This document shows, one piece after another, positions 8,977 through 16,049 of a DNA stretch of 64,000 nucleotides. The DNA is from Kiritimatiellia bacterium. GTDB taxonomy: Bacteria; Verrucomicrobiota; Kiritimatiellia; RFP12; UBA1067. Within the stretch, counting starts at the first letter, position 1. Every line of letters starts with the position of its first letter. A program made the position numbers and the translations under genes. The notes beneath the pieces are model-generated. The model was not told the DNA's origin. It saw only the letters and a list, made by a program, of their open reading frames with translations, and did not search any database. The stretch lies in contig JAFWKK010000018.1 of assembly GCA_017514235.1 (NCBI GenBank), positions 62,001 through 126,000 on the forward strand, written 5' to 3'.

Positions 8977-9448
8977 TTCCTTTCCCGTTCCTTTTATTCC
9001 GCGTCTAATGTTGAATGCTCCACCTGTTTCGCGGTTTGCAAGTAGCGCGTGTTGCCGTTCTACCATATATTTCCCGTTAGACCGAAAATCTGACAGGGAA
9101 ATTTTAGGCTTCTGCCACTCGGCAATCGGAACGAAAAAAGAAACCTCTCTTCGTATCTCTAACGAGGCCTTAGGAAGCCATACAGGAATACAAAGAGAGG
9201 CAAGCGCCGTGCGCTTCCTCTGCAAGGTATCGTCCTGTTTTGAAAGTTCCTAAGTTTCGTTAGACGACTGCTTTGCAGCATGCAAATTGTTGTGGCGGAT
9301 TTCTCGGCTCTCGCTCCCGCTCGGCGTGTTCGCTTCCCCATGGGTCGCGAATCCCCGCAAGGGGCGGTTACCCCCGCCTTATCGTTTACTGTCTATTGGC
9401 CTTGTCCTTTCATTTGCAGTTTACGGTTTGAGATTTGTTTAGGCTGGC
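8977..9448. other. Intergenic region with nested inverted repeats and a dispersed repeat
   Basis: No convincing gene. Inverted arms at 9159-9176 and 9247-9263 (CTAACGAGGCCTTAGGAA against TTCCTAAGTTTCGTTAG) enclose about 70 bp, like a very small MITE. A second pair, 9144-9156 and 9188-9200 (12 of 13 complementary), interleaves with it. A compact hairpin at 9197-9220 (AAGCGC-CGT-GCGCTT flanked by GAGG/CCTC) lies inside. The right part carries repeat copy A (9335-9424). Confidence 0.5.
9335..9424. repeat. 90-bp direct repeat, copy A
   Basis: Begins TCCCCATGGGTCGCGAA and ends CCTTTCATTTGCAGTTTAC. It matches 10161-10250 at roughly 84 percent over 90 bp, in the same orientation. The two copies flank the mntA-hepT pair. 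A weaker match (TTCTCGGC) lies further out at 9301 and 10142. Confidence 0.85.
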
Positions 9449-9817
9449 TTATTGCTGGAAATCCCCCTTCAGATCGGGAGGCGGCAAGTATTTCCGAATG
9501 GCAAGCAATTGTTCTTCAAGCTTCGGGAAATCGACCGTCGCGACATTCCAGACTTCATTGTAATCCACCTGCATGTACTCGTGGGCAACGACATTCCGCA
9601 TGTCGTTGGCGTCGAGCCATGGGATTTGCGGAAAACGTTCTTGCGTTTCTCGCGATACCATGTGCGCCGCTTCACCCACAATCATGATGTAACGCTCCGC
9701 CACAGCCTTCTTGTCATCATTGCCAAGGAATTCCGCCTTCGACATTCCTTCGAGCGAGATCCTCATTTTGGCAATTGCATCGAGCATGTGCGTGACTCTG
9801 TCGGCATCGGATATCAT
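9449..9817 (-). CDS. hepT: HEPN toxin HepT (DUF86)
   Basis: Ribonuclease toxin of a type VII MntA/HepT toxin-antitoxin system (122 aa from the ATG at 9817). The catalytic and modification motif R-X4-H-X-Y is intact as RNVVAHEY (R74, H79, Y81). In characterised pairs R and H form the RNase site and the Tyr is AMPylated by the antitoxin. The upstream in-frame extension is the antitoxin gene in another frame. The start codon overlaps the mntA stop (ATGA), so the pair is a coupled bicistron with antitoxin first. It sits between two 90-bp direct repeats. Confidence 0.9.
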   Translation of the reverse strand: MISDADRVTHMLDAIAKMRISLEGMSKAEFLGNDDKKAVAERYIMIVGEAAHMVSRETQERFPQIPWLDANDMRNVVAHEYMQVDYNEVWNVATVDFPKLEEQLLAIRKYLPPPDLKGDFQQ

Positions 9818-10116
9818 ATAGCAAGCATATCCTTTCTGACATTGCGTGGAAACCAGTATTGCGGCTTTCCCTCGATACAACCGTAGGAAACCACGTCCGT
9901 TTTTCGTCCCAACAGGGATGCCAACTCCCTCCGGATGCGTACCGAGGCGAATCCGCTTGCGTCTTCCGAAAGTTTTACAAGAAAATCCACGTCGCTGTCG
10001 GGACGCTCCTCCCTGCGGGCGCACGAACCAAAGACCCAAAGCTTTTCTGCCTTGTGCTTCCTCGCGATAGCATATATCTCATCCCGCTTCGCCCGTATCT
10101 CGTCCATCATGCACAT
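9814..10116 (-). CDS. mntA: MNT-domain antitoxin MntA (minimal nucleotidyltransferase)
   Basis: A 100-aa nucleotidyltransferase that neutralises HepT by transferring AMP to its tyrosine. The polymerase-beta signature G-S-X10-D-X-D is complete (G30, S31, D42, D44 in VFGSCARREERPDSDVDF), so it should be catalytically active. The start may be 10116, 10110 or 10107 (MCMM); no Shine-Dalgarno sequence separates them. A TGGTATAAT -10 lies at 10131-10139. The gene ends inside the hepT start codon. Confidence 0.9.
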   Translation of the reverse strand: MCMMDEIRAKRDEIYAIARKHKAEKLWVFGSCARREERPDSDVDFLVKLSEDASGFASVRIRRELASLLGRKTDVVSYGCIEGKPQYWFPRNVRKDMLAI

Positions 10117-10160
10117 ATGAAAACATCAATATTATACCACTTTCTCGGCGCAGAGGCATC

Positions 10161-10250
10161 TCCCCATGGGTCGCGAACTCCAGTAGGGACGGTTACCCAC
10201 ACCCTATCGTTCACTGTCTATTTGGCTTTGTCCTTTCATTTGCAGTTTAC
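10161..10250. repeat. 90-bp direct repeat, copy B
   Basis: Second copy of the 9335-9424 repeat. It supplies the last 15 codons and stop of the upstream exonuclease gene (residues KLQMKGQSQIDSER), so the coding end there is repeat-derived rather than ancestral. Confidence 0.85.
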
Positions 10251-11823
10251 ACCTACTGCGCTGCGGCGTCGCTTTCCCCACGGGCACGAAGTCGATGCGT
10301 CGCTGGCGGAAGTCGACGCGCGCGACGTGGACGCGCAGCCGGTCGCCGATGCGCCAACTTCCGCCGCCCGGCGCGGAGAGCGTCTGGTCTGACTCGTTGA
10401 ACCGCACGTAGCGCGACGACAGCAGCGAGACGTGCACAAGGCCGGAGACGTCCAGCTCGGGTATGTCGACGAAACACCCGAACGGCATGCACCTGGCGAT
10501 GACGGCATCGTAGTCCAGAACCTGGCGCGACTGCAGCTGTGACTCCAGGAGGCGGAACTTCTTGATCTCCAGAAGGCCGCGCTCGGCCTCGGCGGCGATC
10601 TCCTCGCGTTCGCTCGCGTGCGTCGCCCAGCGCGTCAGCGTCGCGGACCCGACGCGCGCCGAGGCGGGGCTTGAAAGGTAGGCTGCAAGCTGGCGGTGGA
10701 GCGTCAGGTCGGGATATCTCCTGATCGGCGACGTGAAGTGGGCGTAGTAGCGCTTGGCGAGCCCGAAGTGCCCGATCGACGTCGCGTCATACACCGCCCT
10801 TTTCATCGATCGCAGCACCATCGTGGCTATCGTCGGGTAGAGGGGGTGCGACTTGACCGTCTTCATGAACTGGGCGAACACCTTCGGGTTGGAGAGGTCG
10901 CCGACCTTCACGCCGAGTCCGCGAAGCTCCGCACGGAGCATCAGCATCTTCTCCTGTTCAGGCGGCTCGTGCAGGCGGGCGAGTATCTTCACGCCGTGAG
11001 TCCACAGCTCCTTCGCTACGGCCTCGTTCGCCGCTACCATGCACTCCTCGACCATCTGGTGAGACTCGTCGTAAGGACGCGTGACGATGCCAGACATCTC
11101 GCCCTCGCCGTCTAGAAGCACCTCGGCCTCCGGAACATCCAGGTCGAGCGCGCCGGCGGCGAACCGCCGCGCCCTCAGCTGCTGCGCAAGCGCGCTGATG
11201 GCCCGAATCGTCCGCGCGGCCTCCTTGGCGCAGCTCGCGAACCCTGCGTCCAGCCGCCCGCCGCCGATGACTGTCATCACCTGCTCGTAGGTGAAGCGGG
11301 CCTTCGAACGTATGACGGACTTCGAGAACGACCGAGCCGTCACCTCGCCGTTGCGGTCGAACGTAATGAACACCGAGAACGCCAGGCGGTCCTCCCCTGG
11401 CATTAGCGAGCAGACGCCGTTCGAGAGCGTCTCCGGCAGCATCGGCACGACGCGGTCGCAGAAGTAGACGCTCGTCGAACGCCTGTACGCCTCGCGGTCC
11501 AGCGCACCGCCGGGACGCACGTAGCGGCTAACGTCGGCGATGTGCACGCCGAGCACGCGGTTGCCGCGTCGGTCGGTCGTCAGCGACAGGGCGTCGTCGT
11601 AATCGCGCGCAGTCTCGGGGTCGCACGTGAAGATGAACTTCCTGCGGAGGTCGAGGCGGCCCTCGAAATCCTCCGGGCGTATCCGGCCGACGGACGCGGC
11701 CTCGTCCAGCACCGGCTTGGGGAAGGCCTTTGGCAGCTTGTAGAACTTCATGACCGCCGCGGTGTCTTCGCGTGGCGTCTTTCCCGGCGGGGGGAACTCA
11801 TGCGTCAGCCCGGGACCGTTCAT
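10204..11823 (-). CDS. RNase II/RNase R family 3'-5' exoribonuclease, N-terminally short
   Basis: Processive 3'-5' RNA degradation. The 539-aa protein has the RNB catalytic domain from about residue 50, with the Asp-rich motif CDPETARDYDDAL that binds the catalytic metals. RYYAHFTSPIRRYPDLTLHRQL follows, then an S1 domain (GCFVDIPELDVSGLVHVSLL) near 440-520. The N-terminus has only about 40 residues before RNB, so the helix-turn-helix and cold-shock domains of classical RNase R/RNase II (650-800 aa) are missing. The start overlaps the pfkB stop (ATGA). The last residues derive from repeat copy B. Confidence 0.88.
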   Translation of the reverse strand: MNGPGLTHEFPPPGKTPREDTAAVMKFYKLPKAFPKPVLDEAASVGRIRPEDFEGRLDLRRKFIFTCDPETARDYDDALSLTTDRRGNRVLGVHIADVSRYVRPGGALDREAYRRSTSVYFCDRVVPMLPETLSNGVCSLMPGEDRLAFSVFITFDRNGEVTARSFSKSVIRSKARFTYEQVMTVIGGGRLDAGFASCAKEAARTIRAISALAQQLRARRFAAGALDLDVPEAEVLLDGEGEMSGIVTRPYDESHQMVEECMVAANEAVAKELWTHGVKILARLHEPPEQEKMLMLRAELRGLGVKVGDLSNPKVFAQFMKTVKSHPLYPTIATMVLRSMKRAVYDATSIGHFGLAKRYYAHFTSPIRRYPDLTLHRQLAAYLSSPASARVGSATLTRWATHASEREEIAAEAERGLLEIKKFRLLESQLQSRQVLDYDAVIARCMPFGCFVDIPELDVSGLVHVSLLSSRYVRFNESDQTLSAPGGGSWRIGDRLRVHVARVDFRQRRIDFVPVGKATPQRSRCKLQMKGQSQIDSER

Positions 11824-12797
11824 CTCCGCTCCATCTCCGAGTCGAGGGCGATGGTCTCGGCATAGGTCTTAGCGCCGCCGATCGAGTCGGTCACGGACAG
11901 GTTCGTCGCCGCCGCGCAGGAGCCGAGGCGCAGCGCCTGCTCGGCGTCCATGCCCTTCATGATGGCGTAAAGTGTTCCGGCGCAGAACGCGTCGCCCGCG
12001 CCTACGGAGCCCTTTATCCACCCCTGCGGCAGCTTGAGCGACCCGACGCGCGCGAAGTCGCCGCGCCGGTCGAGCGAGGCGCCGGCGTCCGGACAGTGCA
12101 CCACGGCCTGCTCGCGCACGCCTGCCGCAAGCAGCCCTTCGCAGATCGCGCGAAGGTCGTCCGCCGGCGCACCGGTCGCCATCGACCCCTCGATCTCGTT
12201 CACGATGCAGTAGTCGCAGTAGCGGAGCGCGGGACGCACTATGCGCGCGAAGCGGTCGGACTGCTCGCTCACGATGTCGATGGACGTCTTGACGCCAGCC
12301 GCCTGGACCGACGCGAGCAGGCGAGCGGCCTTCGTGCCGTATTCCGGGTCGGGCGCGTCCATGCCGTCGAGCAGCAGAAGGTAGCCGAAGTGGAATATGT
12401 CGCAGCCGAGCCGGGAGACGTCGATGTCCTCGGGAACAAGCGATGAGTCCGCGCCGTGCATGTTGAAGAAAGTGCGCTCCCCGGTCGACTCCACCGTCAT
12501 GACGTCGGTGAACGACGTCGGAACGCCCTTGACACGCCTTATCTGAGAGCAGTCGAGGCCGTGCGAAGCCAGGCAGTTAACGACGAAGTCGCCGTTGTCG
12601 TCGGCTCCGACCGCCCCTACCGCCCGCACGTCGACCGCAGGGTCGAGCGTCTTGAGGTCGATGCCCGAGTTGCAGACCGCTCCGCCGACCTGGCGGCGCA
12701 TGCCGGTGATGGGCACGAGCATTCCCTTGTCAGGCCACGTCGGCACCGTCTTGATGACGTCGGCGATGATGCTGCCGCAGAAGACTATGCTGTTCAT
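11820..12797 (-). CDS. PfkB/ribokinase family carbohydrate kinase
   Basis: ATP-dependent kinase of a sugar or nucleoside (325 aa). PfkB signature 1 appears as the GG-containing MRRQVGGAVCNSGIDLKTL region. Signature 2 is GSVGAGDAFCAGTLYAIMKG, with the catalytic Asp in GAGDAF. It begins MNSIVFCGSIIADVI after a strong GAGGAGGG Shine-Dalgarno sequence. The substrate cannot be read from sequence. It is coupled to the downstream exonuclease gene by a four-base overlap, an unusual pairing. Confidence 0.88.
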   Translation of the reverse strand: MNSIVFCGSIIADVIKTVPTWPDKGMLVPITGMRRQVGGAVCNSGIDLKTLDPAVDVRAVGAVGADDNGDFVVNCLASHGLDCSQIRRVKGVPTSFTDVMTVESTGERTFFNMHGADSSLVPEDIDVSRLGCDIFHFGYLLLLDGMDAPDPEYGTKAARLLASVQAAGVKTSIDIVSEQSDRFARIVRPALRYCDYCIVNEIEGSMATGAPADDLRAICEGLLAAGVREQAVVHCPDAGASLDRRGDFARVGSLKLPQGWIKGSVGAGDAFCAGTLYAIMKGMDAEQALRLGSCAAATNLSVTDSIGGAKTYAETIALDSEMERR

Positions 12798-12828
12798 TTG
12801 GTTTCCCTCCTCACTCTCACTTTATCCT

Positions 12829-14142
12829 TTATCCGACAACAAGCTCCTCCTGCGGATAGCGTATGCGGCGCTTCGACTCGCGGTCGCCGATCATCATGAC
12901 GACCGCGAGCGCGCCGAGGCGTCCGCAGAACATGGCGGTCATCAGCACGATGCGACCGGCCATCGACAGGCTCCGCGTGGTGTCGCCGACCGTGAGGCCG
13001 GTCGTGGTGACCGCCGACACCGCCTCGAAGAATAGCGCGTCCTGCCCGATGCCGCCGCCGCGTTCGGTCACGAGCAGCACGCCCATGACCAAGGTTATCA
13101 TGGCGGCCAGCGTCATGACTATCACGATCGACTCACGGACGATTTCCGACGAGACGGTCCGCTGGGAGATCACCGTCTCGGTCTCGCCGCGGCACATGGC
13201 CGTAAGGGTGCACATCAGCACAGCGAGCGTCGTCACCTTTATGCCGCCCGCAGCCGAGCCCGGCGCGCCGCCGAGGAACATCATCACCTCGTACACGAGG
13301 CGCGTCACCGGCTGCAGGTCCGCCGTCGGCACAAGGCAGAAGCCGCACGTTCGCGGCGTGACCGACTGGTAGAAGCCGACCCATAGCCGCTTCGCCAGCG
13401 GCATCCCCGCGAGCGAATGCCCCCATTCGGCGCACAGGAAAGCAACGAGCGTGATGCAGAAGAGAATCGCCGAGACGCGCAGCACCGTGCGCGTGTGCAG
13501 AGTGAGCCGTCCGCGCGAAGTCGCGCGCAATGGGGCGAAGCGGAACGTGAAGAGGTTGAACAGCACCAGGAAGCCGCTTCCGCCGAGAATCGTAAGCAAG
13601 CCCATCGTGACGACGGCGAACGGATCGTCGATCCACGTAGCCAGCGAGCCGGGATCGACCGAGAAGCCGGCGTTGCAGAAGCTCATCGCGGAATAGAACA
13701 CGGCCCTCGCCGCGCTGAAGCCGTGCGCGCGGAGGACGACTGCGCCTATCGCCTGGAACGCGAGCATCGACCCTACGACCCAGACGATCAGCCCGCGCAG
13801 TCCCTTGACCGCAGGCGCGCCGTATGCGTTCATGAGCAGGAACTCGCGCTGCAGCGAAAGCCTCCGCCCGATGGCTACAAGCAGGAACGTTCCGCAGGTA
13901 ATCAGGCCGATGCAGCCGATCTCGACAAGCGCCGTCAGCACTATGATTCCGTTGTGAGAATATTCGGTGCCGACGTCCACGACCGACAGGCCCGTGACGC
14001 AGACCGCCGAGCATGCGGTGAAGAGAGCGTCGCCAAAGGCGCCCCATGCGCCGTCCGCGCGGGCCCACGGCGAGACGAGAACAAGCGCACCGATAAGTAT
14101 CAGCGCAATGAAGCCGAGCGCAACCGAGGAGCGCCGTTTCAC
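12829..14142 (-). CDS. TrkH/KtrB family K+ (Na+) transporter
   Basis: Pore-forming subunit of a potassium uptake system, inner membrane, 437 aa, multiple TM helices. Four pore-loop filters typical of the superfamily can be seen: SAVCVTGLSV, SFCNAGFSV, TPRTCGF and AVTTTGLTVG. This length and the first loop resemble KtrB/NtpJ more than the longer TrkH. No TrkA/KtrA RCK partner is in the window. The start overlaps the tatC stop (ATGA), so it is translated as the last gene of the pal-tat operon, a surprising context for a K+ channel. Confidence 0.9.
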   Translation of the reverse strand: MKRRSSVALGFIALILIGALVLVSPWARADGAWGAFGDALFTACSAVCVTGLSVVDVGTEYSHNGIIVLTALVEIGCIGLITCGTFLLVAIGRRLSLQREFLLMNAYGAPAVKGLRGLIVWVVGSMLAFQAIGAVVLRAHGFSAARAVFYSAMSFCNAGFSVDPGSLATWIDDPFAVVTMGLLTILGGSGFLVLFNLFTFRFAPLRATSRGRLTLHTRTVLRVSAILFCITLVAFLCAEWGHSLAGMPLAKRLWVGFYQSVTPRTCGFCLVPTADLQPVTRLVYEVMMFLGGAPGSAAGGIKVTTLAVLMCTLTAMCRGETETVISQRTVSSEIVRESIVIVMTLAAMITLVMGVLLVTERGGGIGQDALFFEAVSAVTTTGLTVGDTTRSLSMAGRIVLMTAMFCGRLGALAVVMMIGDRESKRRIRYPQEELVVG

Positions 14143-14912
14143 GCCGGCTTGCTCCGCTTGCTGAACGTGCCCTTCTCCTTGAGCCAGATCATCCAGATCG
14201 AAAGCTCGTACAGGAGGCAGAGCGGCAAGGCCATGAAGAACTGGCTCATCGGGTCGGGCGGCGTAAGGAACATGGCGAGGAAGAACGACAGCACGATCGC
14301 GACCCGGCGCTTCTCGCGCAGGCCTTTCGAAGTGATGACTCCGAACCAGCCCAGCACGAACAGTATGAGAGGCAGCTGGAACACGAGACCGAAGGCTATG
14401 ATCGTCTTCAGCACGATGGAGATGTAGCCCTCAATGCGAATGACCGTGTTCGGCAGCCCTACCCATGCGTTGATCTTCTGGAACGCGGCTACGACCATCG
14501 GCAGCGTCTTCGCGTAAGCGAGGGCGACGCCTACGAGAAAGAACGCCGACCCGGCGATGAGAATCGAGAGAATCACCAGCTTCTCGCGGTTGGTGAGCGC
14601 GGGAAACACGAACCTGAGGATCGCATAGACAATAAACGGGAACGCAAGCGCGGTGCCGCCCCAGAGCGCGATCGACAGGATCGTCGAGAATCCGCTCGTC
14701 AGGTCAAGGCCCTGCAGCATGTCCTCGCTGGCCGCCGCCGGGCTCTTGAGCCAGGCGAGGATCGTAGGCGAGAAGATGCCGGCGGCCGCGGCGCAGATCA
14801 CCCACGACACCGCCGCGAAGACTATCATGTCGCGGAGCGCCAGCAGATGCTCCAGGAGCGGACGCGGCGGGTCGTTCCGGGCGTCAGGGTTCTTGAGAAG
14901 TTCTATCGCCAT
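14139..14912 (-). CDS. tatC: Sec-independent translocase TatC
   Basis: Core receptor of the twin-arginine protein export system, 257 aa with six TM helices. The start at 14912 (MAIELLKNPDARNDPPRPLLEHLLALRD) gives the conserved N-terminal EHL-x-LR motif. Later hallmarks are FPFIVYAILRFVFPALTNREK and AMFLTPPDPMSQF. The frame stays open upstream only because it shadows the tatA/B gene. The start lies 29 bp inside the 3' end of tatA/B, and the stop overlaps the trkH-like start, so all three genes interlock. Confidence 0.93.
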   Translation of the reverse strand: MAIELLKNPDARNDPPRPLLEHLLALRDMIVFAAVSWVICAAAAGIFSPTILAWLKSPAAASEDMLQGLDLTSGFSTILSIALWGGTALAFPFIVYAILRFVFPALTNREKLVILSILIAGSAFFLVGVALAYAKTLPMVVAAFQKINAWVGLPNTVIRIEGYISIVLKTIIAFGLVFQLPLILFVLGWFGVITSKGLREKRRVAIVLSFFLAMFLTPPDPMSQFFMALPLCLLYELSIWMIWLKEKGTFSKRSKPA

Positions 14913-15327
14913 CTGTCTCTTCAGCCTCGGCAGGAACCTCCGGAGCCTCCTGGGATTCCGGGAATTCCGGGTGTTCCGGATTTTCCGGGGTCTCCGACGG
15001 TTCCGGATCTTCATGGAATTCCGGATCCTCCGGATACTCCGGGTTTTCCGACGCTTCCGGATTCTCCGGAGCATCATCCAGGCCGGGAATTCTCGCTGCC
15101 TCCTCCGCCTCGCGTGCGGCCGCATCGACCGCCCGCTCGAACTCGGTGTCCATCTCCATTATCTGCCGCTTGAAGCTTTCTGCGGCGCGGCGGAACTTCG
15201 CATAATGGTTCCCGAACGCACGGATCGTGGACGGCAGGCGCCGCGGCCCTATCACGACAAGAAGCACGGCGAGCAGCACCAACCACTCGCCGGCCCCTAC
15301 GCTCTCGAAAACGATCGCGAATGCCAT
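14884..15327 (-). CDS. TatA/TatB family translocase subunit with proline-glutamate repeat tail
   Basis: Single-span membrane subunit of the Tat exporter (147 aa). The N-terminus has the TM helix (VGAGEWLVLLAVLLVVIG) followed by the hinge GPRRLP, which is closer to TatB than TatA, then an amphipathic helix. Residues about 80-130 are an acidic tail of xPE tripeptides (NPE, YPE, DPE, FPE, HPE; 11 PE pairs), much more regular than ordinary TatB tails. The gene starts 11 bp after pal. tatC begins inside its 3' end. Confidence 0.87.
   Translation of the reverse strand: MAFAIVFESVGAGEWLVLLAVLLVVIGPRRLPSTIRAFGNHYAKFRRAAESFKRQIMEMDTEFERAVDAAAREAEEAARIPGLDDAPENPEASENPEYPEDPEFHEDPEPSETPENPEHPEFPESQEAPEVPAEAEETDGDRTSQEP
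14935..15085. repeat. Imperfect 9-bp tandem repeat inside tatA/B
   Basis: Degenerate TTCCGGANN-type units repeat with 9-bp periodicity and encode the xPE tripeptides of the Tat subunit on the minus strand. Such arrays can change copy number by slippage in steps of three codons without breaking the frame. Confidence 0.7.
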
Positions 15328-15338
15328 CTAGACTGCCG

Positions 15339-15905
15339 TCACTTCCTTTGCGTAGTGTCGTAAATGCCGAACTCGCCGCGGCGGTTCATCGACCAGGCGC
15401 TCTCGTCGTGGCCCTCGGCAGCAGGCTTCTCCTCGCCGTAGCTGCGCGTCTGTATGCGGTTCGCCCCGATGCCGCTCTGCACGAGGTAGTTGCGAATGAT
15501 CACCGCACGGTTCTCGCCGAGAGACATGTTGTACTCGTTCGAACCGCGCTCGTCGCAGTTGCCCTCGACTACGACGACTCGCTCGGAATGCGAGTTCAGG
15601 TGCTGCGTCACGGCGTCGATCTTGCCAAGTTCGCCCTGCGGAACGACCGTGGAGTCGAAGCCGAAGTACACCGGCGCAAAGTCAACGTCGGTGCAACGCT
15701 GGTAAAGGTCCTCGAACTTCGCTTCGGACGCATCGCCCAGAGATCCCGACTGAGCGCCATTAAACCCCTCGGTGCTGATATCGCTCCCGGAGCCGATGCC
15801 ATCGCCCCCTGCGCCGCCGGCACCTCCCTTGCCGGCCTTGCCGTACTTGCAGCCCGCCACGCAGAGCGCTACCGCGAGAACCGTCATCATCGTCGAGAAC
15901 TTCAT
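15339..15905 (-). CDS. pal: Peptidoglycan-associated lipoprotein (OmpA domain)
   Basis: Outer-membrane lipoprotein that binds peptidoglycan (188 aa). The start at 15905 follows an AAGGAG Shine-Dalgarno sequence; it gives a signal sequence with lipobox VAGC. A Gly/Ser-rich linker (residues 22-50) leads to the OmpA domain, with VYFGFDSTVV, VVVVEGNCDERGSNEYNMSLGENRA and NRIQTRSYGEEKP. The G-CDERG-EYN-LGE-RA sequence is diagnostic of Pal. It is first in the operon pal-tatA/B-tatC-trkH. No tolB is present here. Confidence 0.93.
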   Translation of the reverse strand: MKFSTMMTVLAVALCVAGCKYGKAGKGGAGGAGGDGIGSGSDISTEGFNGAQSGSLGDASEAKFEDLYQRCTDVDFAPVYFGFDSTVVPQGELGKIDAVTQHLNSHSERVVVVEGNCDERGSNEYNMSLGENRAVIIRNYLVQSGIGANRIQTRSYGEEKPAAEGHDESAWSMNRRGEFGIYDTTQRK

Positions 15906-15979
15906 TTTTCCTGTCTCCTTTTTTGGTTTTAAATCTTGTTGCCTGTGTTGTTTGGAAATCCACTGGAAATCCACACGGT

Positions 15980-16008
15980 ATGATACCAAAAAACCGTCGC
16001 CGCGGCAA
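15980..16008 (-). promoter_or_regulatory. Promoter of the pal-tat operon
   Basis: Minus strand: -35 TTGCCG (16003-16008), exact 17-bp spacer, extended -10 TGGTATCAT (TATCAT at 15980-15985). The predicted leader of about 65-70 nt ends with a normal Shine-Dalgarno sequence. Confidence 0.65.
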
Positions 16009-16049
16009 TAGGGGTGCCACGCAATTCAAAGGAAGGCCGATCCCGTTCC

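Noticed and set aside
9197-9220. Rho-independent terminator for hepT
   Set aside because: The hairpin lacks a T-run and is about 230 bp from the stop codon, separated by the 90-bp repeat.
9159-9341. Minus-strand 60-codon open frame
   Set aside because: It spans the inverted-repeat element, has no Shine-Dalgarno sequence and no recognisable features.
14913-15125. N-terminal extension of TatC rich in Arg (RIRNS, RPRKIR)
   Set aside because: It is the alternative-frame reading of the tatA/B repeat region; normal TatC begins at 14912.
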